The notes under the pieces were generated by a model. That model saw nothing but the letters and a program-made list of their open reading frames with translations, did no database searches and was not told where the DNA came from. Source: Actinobacteria bacterium HGW-Actinobacteria-1 (GTDB lineage Bacteria > Actinomycetota > Coriobacteriia > Anaerosomatales > Anaerosomataceae). Taken from it: a stretch of DNA of 64,000 bases. Within the stretch, counting starts at the first letter, position 1. Each line of letters opens with the position of its first letter. Position numbers and translations under genes: made by a program. The DNA lies in the NCBI GenBank assembly GCA_002841355.1, contig PHFB01000001.1, positions 370,191-434,190 of the forward strand. Direction: 5' to 3'. This document shows positions 17,226-24,897 of the stretch, one piece after another.

Positions 17226-17268
17226 CAGCAGTAACATTCGCGGGGCGCGATGGAGGTGAACCACCCTT

Positions 17269-17412
17269 ATGGCACCACTCGGCTACAACGTCGCGAGCAT
17301 CGTGGTCAACATGCTCGCCGTCGCCTTCTTTGCGGTCGTCGCGATCGGCATCGGCTTCCTGGCTTATGCGGCTAAGGAACTGAAGAAGCGCGAGACCAGC
17401 GCGGGCGAGTAA
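17269..17412 (+). CDS. 47-residue single-pass membrane peptide, unknown function
   Basis: The ATG at 17269 follows GGAGGTGA by eight bases, one of the best ribosome sites in the window. The product starts MAPLGYNVAS, has one hydrophobic segment (about 9-36) and ends in a short charged helix, KELKKRETSAGE. The predicted topology is a single membrane helix with a cytoplasmic charged tail. It has its own promoter-like sequence and is followed by an 18-bp perfect hairpin, so it looks like a free-standing gene. It is divergent from mraZ and lies just before the DUF4349 lipoprotein gene. I do not recognise a family. Confidence 0.7.
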   Translation: MAPLGYNVASIVVNMLAVAFFAVVAIGIGFLAYAAKELKKRETSAGE

Positions 17413-17436
17413 CCCGCACGCTGTCCTAGAGTCATC

Positions 17437-17478
17437 GACGTCCCGACCCACCTGCGCTGTCAGGTGGGTCGGGACGTC
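17437..17478 (+). terminator. 18-bp perfect hairpin after the small membrane peptide gene
   Basis: GACGTCCCGACCCACCTG (17437-17454) pairs without mismatch with 17461-17478 around a six-base loop. It lies 25 bases after the stop codon. Only CGTTT follows, so U-tract support is modest. It may alternatively act as a bidirectional terminator or an RNA-stability element. Confidence 0.7.
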
Positions 17479-17526
17479 ATCGTTTCGGGAACAGACCCGA
17501 CGAGGACTATGTCGAAGGAGGCCAAG

Positions 17527-18552
17527 ATGTTCGCTCGGCATCAGGGACGAATCGGGACTGTACGAGTCATCGCGCTCGTCGCCGCGGTGGCGCTCGTGCT
17601 CGGCGTTGCAGGATGCGGGGCGATCGACACCCTGACGGGAAGTCGTGACGCCACAACGTCATCGGAGCCTTCGATGGGCGCGCCGGAGGTCTATCAGGAT
17701 TCCAGCAAGAGCGTCGGCGGCGTCGCCACCGACGGATCAGTTGCTACAGCTCCCTACGGCACCGGCGACGTTGCCACGAATATCGCTGAGACCGACCGAC
17801 TCGTGATCCGCAACAAAGCGCTGCGTATCGAGGTCAAGGCAGTCAACGACGCGCTCGACGAGATCAAGGCGTCTGCCAAGAAGCACGAGGGCATCATCAC
17901 GAACATGCAAGTCGCAAGCGACAGCGGCTCGCCGATCTACCGCTACGCGGATTCCGGCACTCCGTCCGACGGCACTCCCCTGCTGGGATACGTGACGGTC
18001 CGAGTTCCCGCAGACAACTTTGCTGCCTTCGTCGATGAAGTGTCCGCTATCGGAACCGTGCGCTACCAGGCCGAGACGACCGACGACGTCACCCAGCAGC
18101 ACGTCGATCTGAAGGCCCGGCTCGACAATCTGCGCGCCGAAGAGGCGCGGCTGCGCGACTTCTTCGACGCAGCCAAGAACGTGAACGACATGCTCGCCAT
18201 CGAGACCGAACTCGGGCGTGTCCGCGGCGAGATCGAGTCTCTCGATGCTCAGGTTAAGTTCCTCGAGCGCCAGGCGGCCATGGCCACGGTCACCATCGAC
18301 CTCTCCGAGCCACAGGCCATCGTCCGGCCGAACGGCCAGGACTGGGGCTTCGGCGATGCGGTCACGACCGGCTTCCGCGGCGCAGCCGGTGCGATCCAGC
18401 TGCTCATCGTCATCACGATCACCCTGTCGCCGTACCTGCTGATCATCGCGGTTCTCTTCTTCGTGATCCGTGCAATCATCCGCTCGCGGCGCAAAAAGCA
18501 CACGGCTGCCACAGAGGATGCCGTGCTGGACGATACCGAGTCAGTGAAGTAG
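17527..18552 (+). CDS. DUF4349 family lipoprotein
   Basis: The 341-residue protein starts at the ATG at 17527, five bases after AAGGAGG. An N-terminal signal ends in the lipobox VAGC, with Cys30 as the lipidation site. After a Ser/Thr-rich stretch comes the DUF4349 core: DRLVIRNKALRIEVKAV, a segment GYVTVRVPADNFAAFVDEV, then ADTTDD-type and coiled-coil sequence (about 190-250) with LDNLRAEEARLRDF. A C-terminal membrane segment (about 280-315) and a basic tail follow. DUF4349 proteins are envelope proteins of unknown function. The protein would therefore be anchored by lipid and by a helix. Confidence 0.85.
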   Translation: MFARHQGRIGTVRVIALVAAVALVLGVAGCGAIDTLTGSRDATTSSEPSMGAPEVYQDSSKSVGGVATDGSVATAPYGTGDVATNIAETDRLVIRNKALRIEVKAVNDALDEIKASAKKHEGIITNMQVASDSGSPIYRYADSGTPSDGTPLLGYVTVRVPADNFAAFVDEVSAIGTVRYQAETTDDVTQQHVDLKARLDNLRAEEARLRDFFDAAKNVNDMLAIETELGRVRGEIESLDAQVKFLERQAAMATVTIDLSEPQAIVRPNGQDWGFGDAVTTGFRGAAGAIQLLIVITITLSPYLLIIAVLFFVIRAIIRSRRKKHTAATEDAVLDDTESVK

Positions 18553-18553
18553 C

Positions 18554-18808
18554 GTGCTCAAGCCGAGTATCCGGATCCCTGTGTGGGCGGCGGCCGTCAT
18601 CCCGGTCGTCGCCTACCTCGTCCGTTCCGCCACGCGGGGCTGGGACTTCGGACTCGATCTGCCGATCGACGCGCTACTCGGTGGACTCCTTGTCGCGCTG
18701 ATCGCGCTCGCTCTCTGGACGCGAAACGCGACCACCGCGGAGGGCACTGAAGAGGAGCTGCCCTCCCAGGTGGGTCGTGAACACGATGCCGAAGGCGATG
18801 ATCGGTAG
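18554..18808 (+). CDS. Small two-segment membrane protein after DUF4349 gene
   Basis: A GTG one base after the DUF4349 stop codon opens an 84-residue frame with two hydrophobic segments (about 9-22 and 38-56) joined by RSATRGWDFGLDLP and followed by an acidic tail. The tight spacing suggests translational coupling, since no clear SD sequence is present. The last 135 bases overlap the end of the convergent gene at 18674-18982, so one of the two 3' ends may be misjudged. No family recognised. Confidence 0.5.
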   Translation: MLKPSIRIPVWAAAVIPVVAYLVRSATRGWDFGLDLPIDALLGGLLVALIALALWTRNATTAEGTEEELPSQVGREHDAEGDDR

Positions 18809-18982
18809 AGTCACCAGATCGGTCGTCGGATCAAGTGCAGACTGTCCGGGAGCGCCCGCGCCGCTCGTGAGCGTCAGATAGCCACCGAGTGCTACGCCAA
18901 GCGCAGCGCCCAACGCCCAGGTCGATGCCCAGCCGGCTGCAGCCGCCCATCGTACCGGTTTGCCGTCCCGGGTAAGCAGCAC
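18674..18982 (-). CDS. Small membrane protein at the end of the ABC transporter operon
   Basis: A GTG at 18982, three bases after the permease stop codon and about ten bases after AAGGGG, opens a 102-residue frame. It has two hydrophobic segments (about 12-38 and 57-82) and a charged tail with SRPESERDQRDKE. It probably belongs to the BMP/ABC transporter operon by coupling. Its end overlaps the convergent gene at 18554-18808 by 135 bases. No family recognised. Confidence 0.5.
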   Translation of the reverse strand: MLLTRDGKPVRWAAAAGWASTWALGAALGVALGGYLTLTSGAGAPGQSALDPTTDLVTLPIIAFGIVFTTHLGGQLLFSALRGGRVSRPESERDQRDKESTE

Positions 18983-18985
18983 GCT

Positions 18986-19945
18986 CTACCCCTTCTCGTA
19001 CGGCTTCCCGACGGCTGCCGGTCCGACCGAACGGCCTACAACGCCCGCGAGGACGATGACCGTCAGGATGTACGGCAACATGAGGAAGAACTGGGGCGGG
19101 ATGTTGATCTCGCCTCGGAATATCTGCAGCTTGATCTGCAGCGCATCGGCGAAACCGAAGAGCAACGACGCGCCGTACGAGCCTACCGGCGTCCAACGTC
19201 CGAAGATGTTGGCGGCGAGCGCGATGAATCCTCGGCCATTCGTCATGTTCTCGGTGAATGAGCCCACTTGCTCCAGCGTGAGGTTGGCACCGGCGAGGCC
19301 AGCGAGCGCCCCGCTGATGAGGACCGCGACCCAGCGACCACGCAGCACGCTGACACCAACAGTGTCGACGGCCCGGGGGTGCTCGCCGAGAGCACGTAGA
19401 TGCAGGCCCCAGCGCGTGTTGTACATGGCCCACTGCATGGCGATCGCGATGATGATGGCCATGTAGACGATGGGCGTGTGCGAGAACAGAATCGTGTTCA
19501 CCCAGTGCCACACCTCGGCCAGGAACCCGCCACCGCCACGCTCGGACGCAAACCGGAATATCGGCTTGATCGTCTCTACCGCCTCGGTGGTGCCGGGGTG
19601 TCCGTACAGAATCTCCATCAGGAACCCGGTGAGCCCGAGCGCGAGAATGTTGATGGCAGTTCCGGACACGACCTGATCGGAACGCAGGTTGATCGAGGTG
19701 AAGGCGTGAATGGCGGCGATGGCAACGCCGGCTGCGATGGCTGCAAGCACGCCGACCCAGGCGTTCCCAACTGCAAGCGTTACGGCGACACCGGCGAAAG
19801 CGCCGCAGAGCATGATTCCCTCAAGCGCGATATTCACGACGCCTGAACGCTCGCAGATGGTTCCGCCGATAGCGGCCAGCGCGAGCGGTGTGGCCATGCG
19901 GAGCGCGGAGGCGAAGAGATCGGGGGTGATGATATCAGCCAACAT
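18986..19945 (-). CDS. ABC transporter permease, nucleoside type (NupQ/YufQ-like)
   Basis: The 319-residue protein is a polytopic permease of the BPD_transp_2 family (about 8-10 membrane segments), with the family motifs GGTICERSGVVNIALEG near the N-terminus and ALGEHPRAVDTVGV in the cytoplasmic coupling loop. These are characteristic of the second permease of BMP-linked nucleoside importers such as NupNOPQ or RnsBACD. It overlaps the first permease gene by 11 bases and has GAAGGAGG before its ATG. Confidence 0.9.
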   Translation of the reverse strand: MLADIITPDLFASALRMATPLALAAIGGTICERSGVVNIALEGIMLCGAFAGVAVTLAVGNAWVGVLAAIAAGVAIAAIHAFTSINLRSDQVVSGTAINILALGLTGFLMEILYGHPGTTEAVETIKPIFRFASERGGGGFLAEVWHWVNTILFSHTPIVYMAIIIAIAMQWAMYNTRWGLHLRALGEHPRAVDTVGVSVLRGRWVAVLISGALAGLAGANLTLEQVGSFTENMTNGRGFIALAANIFGRWTPVGSYGASLLFGFADALQIKLQIFRGEINIPPQFFLMLPYILTVIVLAGVVGRSVGPAAVGKPYEKG

Positions 19946-21062
19946 TGCTGGTCGCCTCCTTCTGACGCTGCTTGATGAAGTATGTGACGATTCCCTCGGC
20001 GGCGACGAAGAAAATCACCAGCGCCTGAACGATCAGGATGATCTTCTGTGGCACGTCCGCCATCAACTGCATGGTCCCCGCGCCCGCTGAGAGTGCTCCA
20101 AACAGAAGTGCCGCGGGGATAACGGCGATCGGATGGTTCTTCGCGAGCAGGGCGACCGCGATGCCGGTGAAACCGAAACCCGACGAGAACTGGTCGAAGA
20201 GCCGGTGATGGACTCCCATCACCTCCACGGCGCCCGCAAGACCTGCAAGCGATCCGGAGATGCAGAGTGCCTTCACGGTCGTCCACTGAACGGAGATGCC
20301 ACCGGTCTCAGCAGCCCACGGGTTGTAGCCGACGGCACGGTTCTCGTATCCAAGCGTCGTGTACTTCAGAACCCACCAGACGATCACGGCCGCAACGAGT
20401 GCGACCAGGATTCCCATATGCGCACGTCCCATCTTGAGGAACGGCATTGCCTGGAGCGTGGCGTCAGAGAAGAGCGACTGTATACGCGGCAGTTGCGCCT
20501 CTACCGGGAGCAGACCAGTCTGGGGTATCTGCCCTGGGGACTTCAGCGGTCCGATGACCAGATACGAGACAAGATAGCGCGCGATGTATGTGAACATCAT
20601 CGTCGTGATTACTTCGTGCGCTCCGATGCGAGCTTTGAGGATCGCGGGGATGAAGGCCCAGGCCGCTCCCGCGAGCATGGCCGCAAGCAGAAGGAGCGGT
20701 AGTGCCACGTACCACGGTTGACCGGCAAGAACGAGTCCGAGCCATCCCGCCGCAAGACCGCCCATGAAGAGTTGACCCTCGGCACCGATGTTGAAGAGAT
20801 TCGCACGGAAACCGTACGCAAGGCCCAGACCCGCAAGGATAAGCGGCGTCGACTTGAGCAGCGTGTCGCCGAATGCCTTCGGGGTCCCAAATGACCCCTG
20901 GAACAACGCCGAGTACGCCGCAATCGGGTCGTAGCCGGAAATCCACATGATGAGCGAGCCTATCAGGATGGCGAGCAGCACCGAGGCGAACGGGGTTCCA
21001 ACCTTCTGTGCAATCGCAGCCCAGTCACGATTCGTCGAACGATCTTCAGCTGCGGCGCTCAT
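19935..21062 (-). CDS. ABC transporter permease, nucleoside type (NupP/YufP-like)
   Basis: This 375-residue permease has about ten membrane segments, with the motifs FNIGAEGQLFMGGL and YNPWAAETGGISV, typical of the first permease of BMP-linked nucleoside ABC importers. GGAGGAGACGA precedes the ATG, which shares ATGA with the ATPase stop codon. It would pair with the permease at 18986-19945 and the double ATPase at 21059-22627. Confidence 0.9.
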   Translation of the reverse strand: MSAAAEDRSTNRDWAAIAQKVGTPFASVLLAILIGSLIMWISGYDPIAAYSALFQGSFGTPKAFGDTLLKSTPLILAGLGLAYGFRANLFNIGAEGQLFMGGLAAGWLGLVLAGQPWYVALPLLLLAAMLAGAAWAFIPAILKARIGAHEVITTMMFTYIARYLVSYLVIGPLKSPGQIPQTGLLPVEAQLPRIQSLFSDATLQAMPFLKMGRAHMGILVALVAAVIVWWVLKYTTLGYENRAVGYNPWAAETGGISVQWTTVKALCISGSLAGLAGAVEVMGVHHRLFDQFSSGFGFTGIAVALLAKNHPIAVIPAALLFGALSAGAGTMQLMADVPQKIILIVQALVIFFVAAEGIVTYFIKQRQKEATSNVG

Positions 21063-22627
21063 TCGTCTCCTCCGGTCGCAGATGTCTCGGGTACGCTGGG
21101 AACCGCACCCTTGTCGATCTTGCTGCCGCCACCGCCGGTCATGAAGTAGCCGAGTGTCTCGGCATCGGCGTCTGCGACAGCGAACTCCTTCACGATTCGT
21201 CCCTCGTAGATGACGAGGATGCGATCCGCGAGAGAAAGCACTTCCTCAAGCTCAAGACTTACGAGCAGAACGGCTTTGCCGGCGTCGCGCTCGCGAATGA
21301 TCTGTTTATGGACGAACTCGATCGCGCCGACATCAAGCCCTCGTGTCGGCTGGGCTGCAACCAGCAGCTCGGGATTGCGGCCGATCTCTCTGGCAACGAC
21401 GACCTTCTGCTGGTTGCCGCCGGAGAGGTTCTCGGCATGAACACGCTCCGAGGGCGTGCGGATGTCGTAGTCGGCGATCCGCTTGCGTGCGACCTCGGTG
21501 ATCGCCTTGGGATGCATGATGCCGTTCTTCGCCACTGGCGGCGTACGGTGGTCGCCAAGGATGATGTTCTCTGCGATATCGAACTCAAGAACCAGCCCTC
21601 GACGATGCCGGTCCTCGGGAATGTGTGAAACACCGGCTTCGATTGAGGCGCGGGCGTTCGCGTGGGTTATGTCCTTGCCTTTGAGTTCGATTCGACCGCC
21701 CTTGGGTCTCCTCAAACCAACGATCGACTCGACGAGCTCGCGCTGACCGTTGCCGTCAACGCCCGCGATGGCGAGTATCTCCCCGCCACACACGCTGAAC
21801 GTGATGCCCTTGACCGCCTCAAGTCCCCGGTCGTCATCGACGTGAACGTCCTCGACCGCAAGCACGGTGTCACCGCACGTAGATGCACCCTTCTCGATCC
21901 GAAGGACGACGTCACGTCCGACCATCATGCGCGCAAGTCCGATCTCATCAGTCGCGCTTGGCGTGGTCTCCCCTACGACCTTCCCGTCACGCATGACGAG
22001 AATGCGATCGGCGATTGCGACGACCTCTTCGAGCTTGTGCGTGATGAAGACCGCCGAAAGACCCTCATCGACGAGCGACCGAACGACCTTGAACAGCTCG
22101 GTCACTTCCTGCGGGGTGAGCACGGCGGTCGGCTCATCGAGGATAAGTACCCGGGCACCCTGATAGAGCGCCTTCAGGATCTCGACTCGTTGCTGCATGC
22201 CTACCGAGAGATCGACGATCTTCGCGTCCGGGTCCACCTTCAGGCCATAGCGCTCCGATATCTCTCGAACGCGTTCCCGGGCGGTGGCGAAATCGATGAT
22301 CCCGAACCGCCCCGGCTCTCGGCCGAGCACGATGTTCTCCGTCACGGTCAGCGGCTCCACCAGCATGAAGTGCTGGTGCACCATGCCGATGCCGAGATCG
22401 ATCGCGTGACGTGGCGACTTGATCTTGACCGGCGCGTCATCGACGAGCACCTCGCCGCCATCAGCAGTCAGCAGCCCGTACACCACGTTCATGAGCGTTG
22501 ACTTGCCCGCGCCATTCTCGCCGAGCAGGGCAACGATCTCCCCGCGCTCCAACCGCATCGAAACGCGGTCGTTGGCAAGCACGCCTGGAAACACCTTCGT
22601 GATCTCGCGTAGCTCGAGCAGCGGCAT
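21059..22627 (-). CDS. Nucleoside ABC transporter ATP-binding protein (duplicated ATPase domains)
   Basis: The chosen ATG at 22627 has GGGAGGT six bases upstream and gives MPLLELREITKVFPGVLAND, the normal start. The 522-residue protein has two ABC domains in one chain. The first has Walker A GENGAGKST, signature LSVGMQQR and Walker B VLILDEPTAVL. The second has a degenerate Walker A (GVDGNGQREL), signature LSGGNQQK and QPTRGLD. This asymmetry is normal for NupO/RbsA-like ATPases. It energises uptake of a substrate, probably nucleosides, delivered by the BMP lipoprotein. Confidence 0.93.
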   Translation of the reverse strand: MPLLELREITKVFPGVLANDRVSMRLERGEIVALLGENGAGKSTLMNVVYGLLTADGGEVLVDDAPVKIKSPRHAIDLGIGMVHQHFMLVEPLTVTENIVLGREPGRFGIIDFATARERVREISERYGLKVDPDAKIVDLSVGMQQRVEILKALYQGARVLILDEPTAVLTPQEVTELFKVVRSLVDEGLSAVFITHKLEEVVAIADRILVMRDGKVVGETTPSATDEIGLARMMVGRDVVLRIEKGASTCGDTVLAVEDVHVDDDRGLEAVKGITFSVCGGEILAIAGVDGNGQRELVESIVGLRRPKGGRIELKGKDITHANARASIEAGVSHIPEDRHRRGLVLEFDIAENIILGDHRTPPVAKNGIMHPKAITEVARKRIADYDIRTPSERVHAENLSGGNQQKVVVAREIGRNPELLVAAQPTRGLDVGAIEFVHKQIIRERDAGKAVLLVSLELEEVLSLADRILVIYEGRIVKEFAVADADAETLGYFMTGGGGSKIDKGAVPSVPETSATGGDE

Positions 22628-22663
22628 CCAAAGACCTCCCGGATTGTGCACTACGTCATCGAA

Positions 22664-22695
22664 GAGGGGCGACCGGACGATGCCGGCCGCCCCTC
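22664..22695 (-). terminator. Hairpin between the BMP gene and the transporter ATPase gene
   Basis: GAGGGGCGACCGG (22664-22676) pairs with CCGGCCGCCCCTC (22683-22695) with one mismatch and a six-base loop, 50 bases after the BMP stop codon. Such hairpins often let the binding-protein gene be expressed more than the membrane components. The U-tract is poor. Confidence 0.65.
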
Positions 22696-22744
22696 CTAGT
22701 CTACCGCAGTCGACCGTCACAGAGCACGGTCAGCAGCTTCGTGC

Positions 22745-23818
22745 CTACGGAGCCGTCGGAACGGTGATCGTACCGGCGATGATGTCGGTGCGAGCCTTCT
22801 CGACCGCGTCCTTGATTGCCTGCGGAACCTTGGACTCGAAGTCATGGAACGGAGCAAGGCCTACGCCTTCCTCAGCCAGACCGAAGACCTTGATGGTTCC
22901 ACCGGGGAAGGAGCCGTCGACAACTGCCTTGATGGTCTCGAAGACCGCGTTGTCAACGCGCTTGATCATGGAGGTCAGCATGACGTCGCCGCTGTTCGCG
23001 ACGGTCTCGTACTGGTCCACGTCAACGCCGATGAAGAGGGCGCCCTTGTCCTTGCACGCCTCAACAGTGCCAAGGCCGACCTGGCCGGCAGCAGCGTAGA
23101 TGACGTCGGCCTTCTGCTCGATGAGCGAGTAGCCGAGTTCCTTGCCCTTCGCCTGGTCGGTGAAGTTACCCGCATAGAGCGAGATGACCTTGACGTCCGG
23201 GTTGACCGACTTCGCGCCGGCGATGAAGCCAGCCTCGAACTTCTGGATCAGCGGGATATCCATGCCGCCGACGAAGCCGATGACGTTATCGGCGTTGAGC
23301 TTGCTGTCGAACGAATCCTTGGTGGCGAGGCCAGCGACGACACCTGCGAGGTAGCTGCCTTCCTCCTCCTTGAAGTTCAGACCGACAACATTGGCAGGAA
23401 CCGGATCGAAGAACTCATCGACACCGCCGAACTGCGTGTCCGGGAAAGCGGTGGCCATCTTGGAGACCGTGTCGGTCATCAGGAAGCCAACGGCGAAGAT
23501 GGGCGTGAAGCCCGCGGTCGCCAGCTGGTCGATGTTCGACTCGTAGTCCGTGATCTCCTTGGACTCCAGAACCTTGATCTCCACGCCGAGTTCCTTCTCA
23601 GCGCGCTGGAGACCGGAGTACGCACCATCGTTGAAGGACTTGTCGCCGAGTCCGCCGACGTCCGTGACCATAGCGGCCTTGACGGTGGACTTGGGCGGGG
23701 TTGTCCCGTCCGAGGTACCTGTGCCGGTGTCGGTCTTCTTCGCGCAACCGGGCACAAACGCAACGAGCAAAATCAGAGCTAGCAGTACCGAAAGAACTCT
23801 AATCGTCTTACTGTTCAC
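22745..23818 (-). CDS. BMP family (PnrA-like) substrate-binding lipoprotein
   Basis: The 357-residue protein has a lipoprotein signal ending VPGC (Cys25) and the basic membrane protein fold: AAMVTDVGGLGDKSFNDGAYSG, then ELGVEIKVLES, NVIGFVGGMD, and ADVIYAAAGQVGLGTVEA. Family members such as PnrA and BmpA bind purine or other nucleosides. It is the first gene of the transporter operon, preceded by GAGGAGG and a GTG start. The nucleoside specificity is inferred from the family and from the permease types. Confidence 0.92.
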   Translation of the reverse strand: MNSKTIRVLSVLLALILLVAFVPGCAKKTDTGTGTSDGTTPPKSTVKAAMVTDVGGLGDKSFNDGAYSGLQRAEKELGVEIKVLESKEITDYESNIDQLATAGFTPIFAVGFLMTDTVSKMATAFPDTQFGGVDEFFDPVPANVVGLNFKEEEGSYLAGVVAGLATKDSFDSKLNADNVIGFVGGMDIPLIQKFEAGFIAGAKSVNPDVKVISLYAGNFTDQAKGKELGYSLIEQKADVIYAAAGQVGLGTVEACKDKGALFIGVDVDQYETVANSGDVMLTSMIKRVDNAVFETIKAVVDGSFPGGTIKVFGLAEEGVGLAPFHDFESKVPQAIKDAVEKARTDIIAGTITVPTAP

Positions 23819-23862
23819 GCTCGATCCGCCTCCTCGTATTCTGGAACCGCAACACCTTATTC

Positions 23863-23868
23863 ATTCTA
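23863..23868 (-). promoter_or_regulatory. Possible -10 element for the BMP/ABC transporter operon
   Basis: TAGAAT on the minus strand lies 45 bases before the BMP start codon. No good -35 is seen 16-18 bases further up. The same hexamer occurs in two other predicted promoters of this window. Confidence 0.35.
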
Positions 23869-23925
23869 CCCCTCGCACACATGTAAGAGCAGAAAATTTC
23901 CAGGGGCGCACAGATATTCTGAACA

Positions 23926-24831
23926 CTACCTAATCCGCGCTCGTGGATGCGTCGACAGGTATTCCTCGCGCAGATGCGCCCGGTCCACGTGCGTGTACAC
24001 CTGAGTGGTGGATATGTCAGCGTGACCGAGCATCTCTTGCAGTGAGCGCAAGTCCGCTCCACCTTCGAGCATGTGTGTGGCGAACGAGTGCCGCAGTGAG
24101 TGGGGGTGCAAGTCGAGACCCGCTCGTCCGCCATACATGCGAACGATCATGAAGATCGCCTGGCGGCTCATTCGCTGTCCGCGCTGACTCAGGAATACCG
24201 CCGAGGGATCCTGCCGAACGCTCGACTTCTTCGCGCGCAGGTACGGGCGCCCGTGTGTCAGATACTCACGGAGGCTGCTCTCGGCAGCACCGCTCACCGG
24301 CACGAGGCGCTCCTTGCTCCCCTTCCCAAAGACCCGGACAAACCCGCCGTCGAGATCGATGTTCTCTACGTCCAAACCGGTCGCCTCGCTCACACGGAGA
24401 CCGCACCCGTAGAGCAACTCCAGAAGAGTGCTATCGCGGTAGCCGACAGGACCTTCGGGGAATGGCTGTGAGAGGAGTCGCTCGGCATCCTCGATCGAGA
24501 TCACATCGGGCAGACGCTCCGGCACTTTCGGTAGCGGGATACGTGCGGTGGGCTGCTCTTCGGAAATGCCTTCGCGCACGCAGAACCGGTGAAACGACTT
24601 GATTGCCGCTACCTTGCGCTCGATCGACCGAGGAGCCAGGCCGCGAGCGCGTAGCGCAGCGATGTGCGCCGTGACATCTTCTCGGGTCACGCCCGCGGGA
24701 GCATGAACTCCCCTGGCGTCTAACGTCTCCGCATATTCGTGAAGGTCACGACGGTAGGCGGACACGGTATGCGGCGAAGCTCCCCGCTCGACCGAGAGGT
24801 ACGCCAGAAACTCATCGATGCTCGCGTTCAT
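23926..24831 (-). CDS. xerD: Tyrosine recombinase XerD
   Basis: XerD with XerC resolves chromosome dimers at dif. The 301-residue protein has the N-terminal SAM-like DNA-binding domain (about 1-90) and a catalytic domain with the full set of active residues: Arg in GCGLRVSEA, Lys in GKGSKER, HSLRHSFATH, His in LGHADIST and the nucleophile Tyr in QVYTHV. The length is standard, and no phage or island genes are nearby, so a housekeeping role is likely. The name XerD rather than XerC is chosen by overall pattern and is less certain. A TATAAT six bases before the ATG suggests a leaderless mRNA. Confidence 0.9.
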   Translation of the reverse strand: MNASIDEFLAYLSVERGASPHTVSAYRRDLHEYAETLDARGVHAPAGVTREDVTAHIAALRARGLAPRSIERKVAAIKSFHRFCVREGISEEQPTARIPLPKVPERLPDVISIEDAERLLSQPFPEGPVGYRDSTLLELLYGCGLRVSEATGLDVENIDLDGGFVRVFGKGSKERLVPVSGAAESSLREYLTHGRPYLRAKKSSVRQDPSAVFLSQRGQRMSRQAIFMIVRMYGGRAGLDLHPHSLRHSFATHMLEGGADLRSLQEMLGHADISTTQVYTHVDRAHLREEYLSTHPRARIR

Positions 24832-24837
24832 GCACCG

Positions 24838-24843
24838 ATTATA
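24838..24843 (-). promoter_or_regulatory. TATAAT -10 element directly before xerD (leaderless start candidate)
   Basis: A perfect TATAAT is followed by six bases (CGGTGC) and then the xerD ATG, so transcription should begin at or next to the A of ATG. No SD sequence fits in that space. No clear -35 is present because the ald terminator hairpin occupies the region. Confidence 0.55.
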
Positions 24844-24846
24844 GAG

Positions 24847-24872
24847 CGAGGGCGGCCGAATGGCCGCCCTCG
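24847..24872 (-). terminator. Terminator hairpin after ald
   Basis: CGAGGGCGGCC (24847-24857) and GGCCGCCCTCG (24862-24872) form an 11-bp perfect stem with a four-base loop, 25 bases after the ald stop codon. A U-tract is missing. Confidence 0.7.
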
Positions 24873-24897
24873 CGTTCAGATCCTCGTGCGTTTCCGC

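Noticed and set aside
23926..24831. Integrase of a mobile element
   Set aside because: The length, motif set and housekeeping neighbours fit XerD, and no att-like repeats, phage genes or transposase genes lie nearby.
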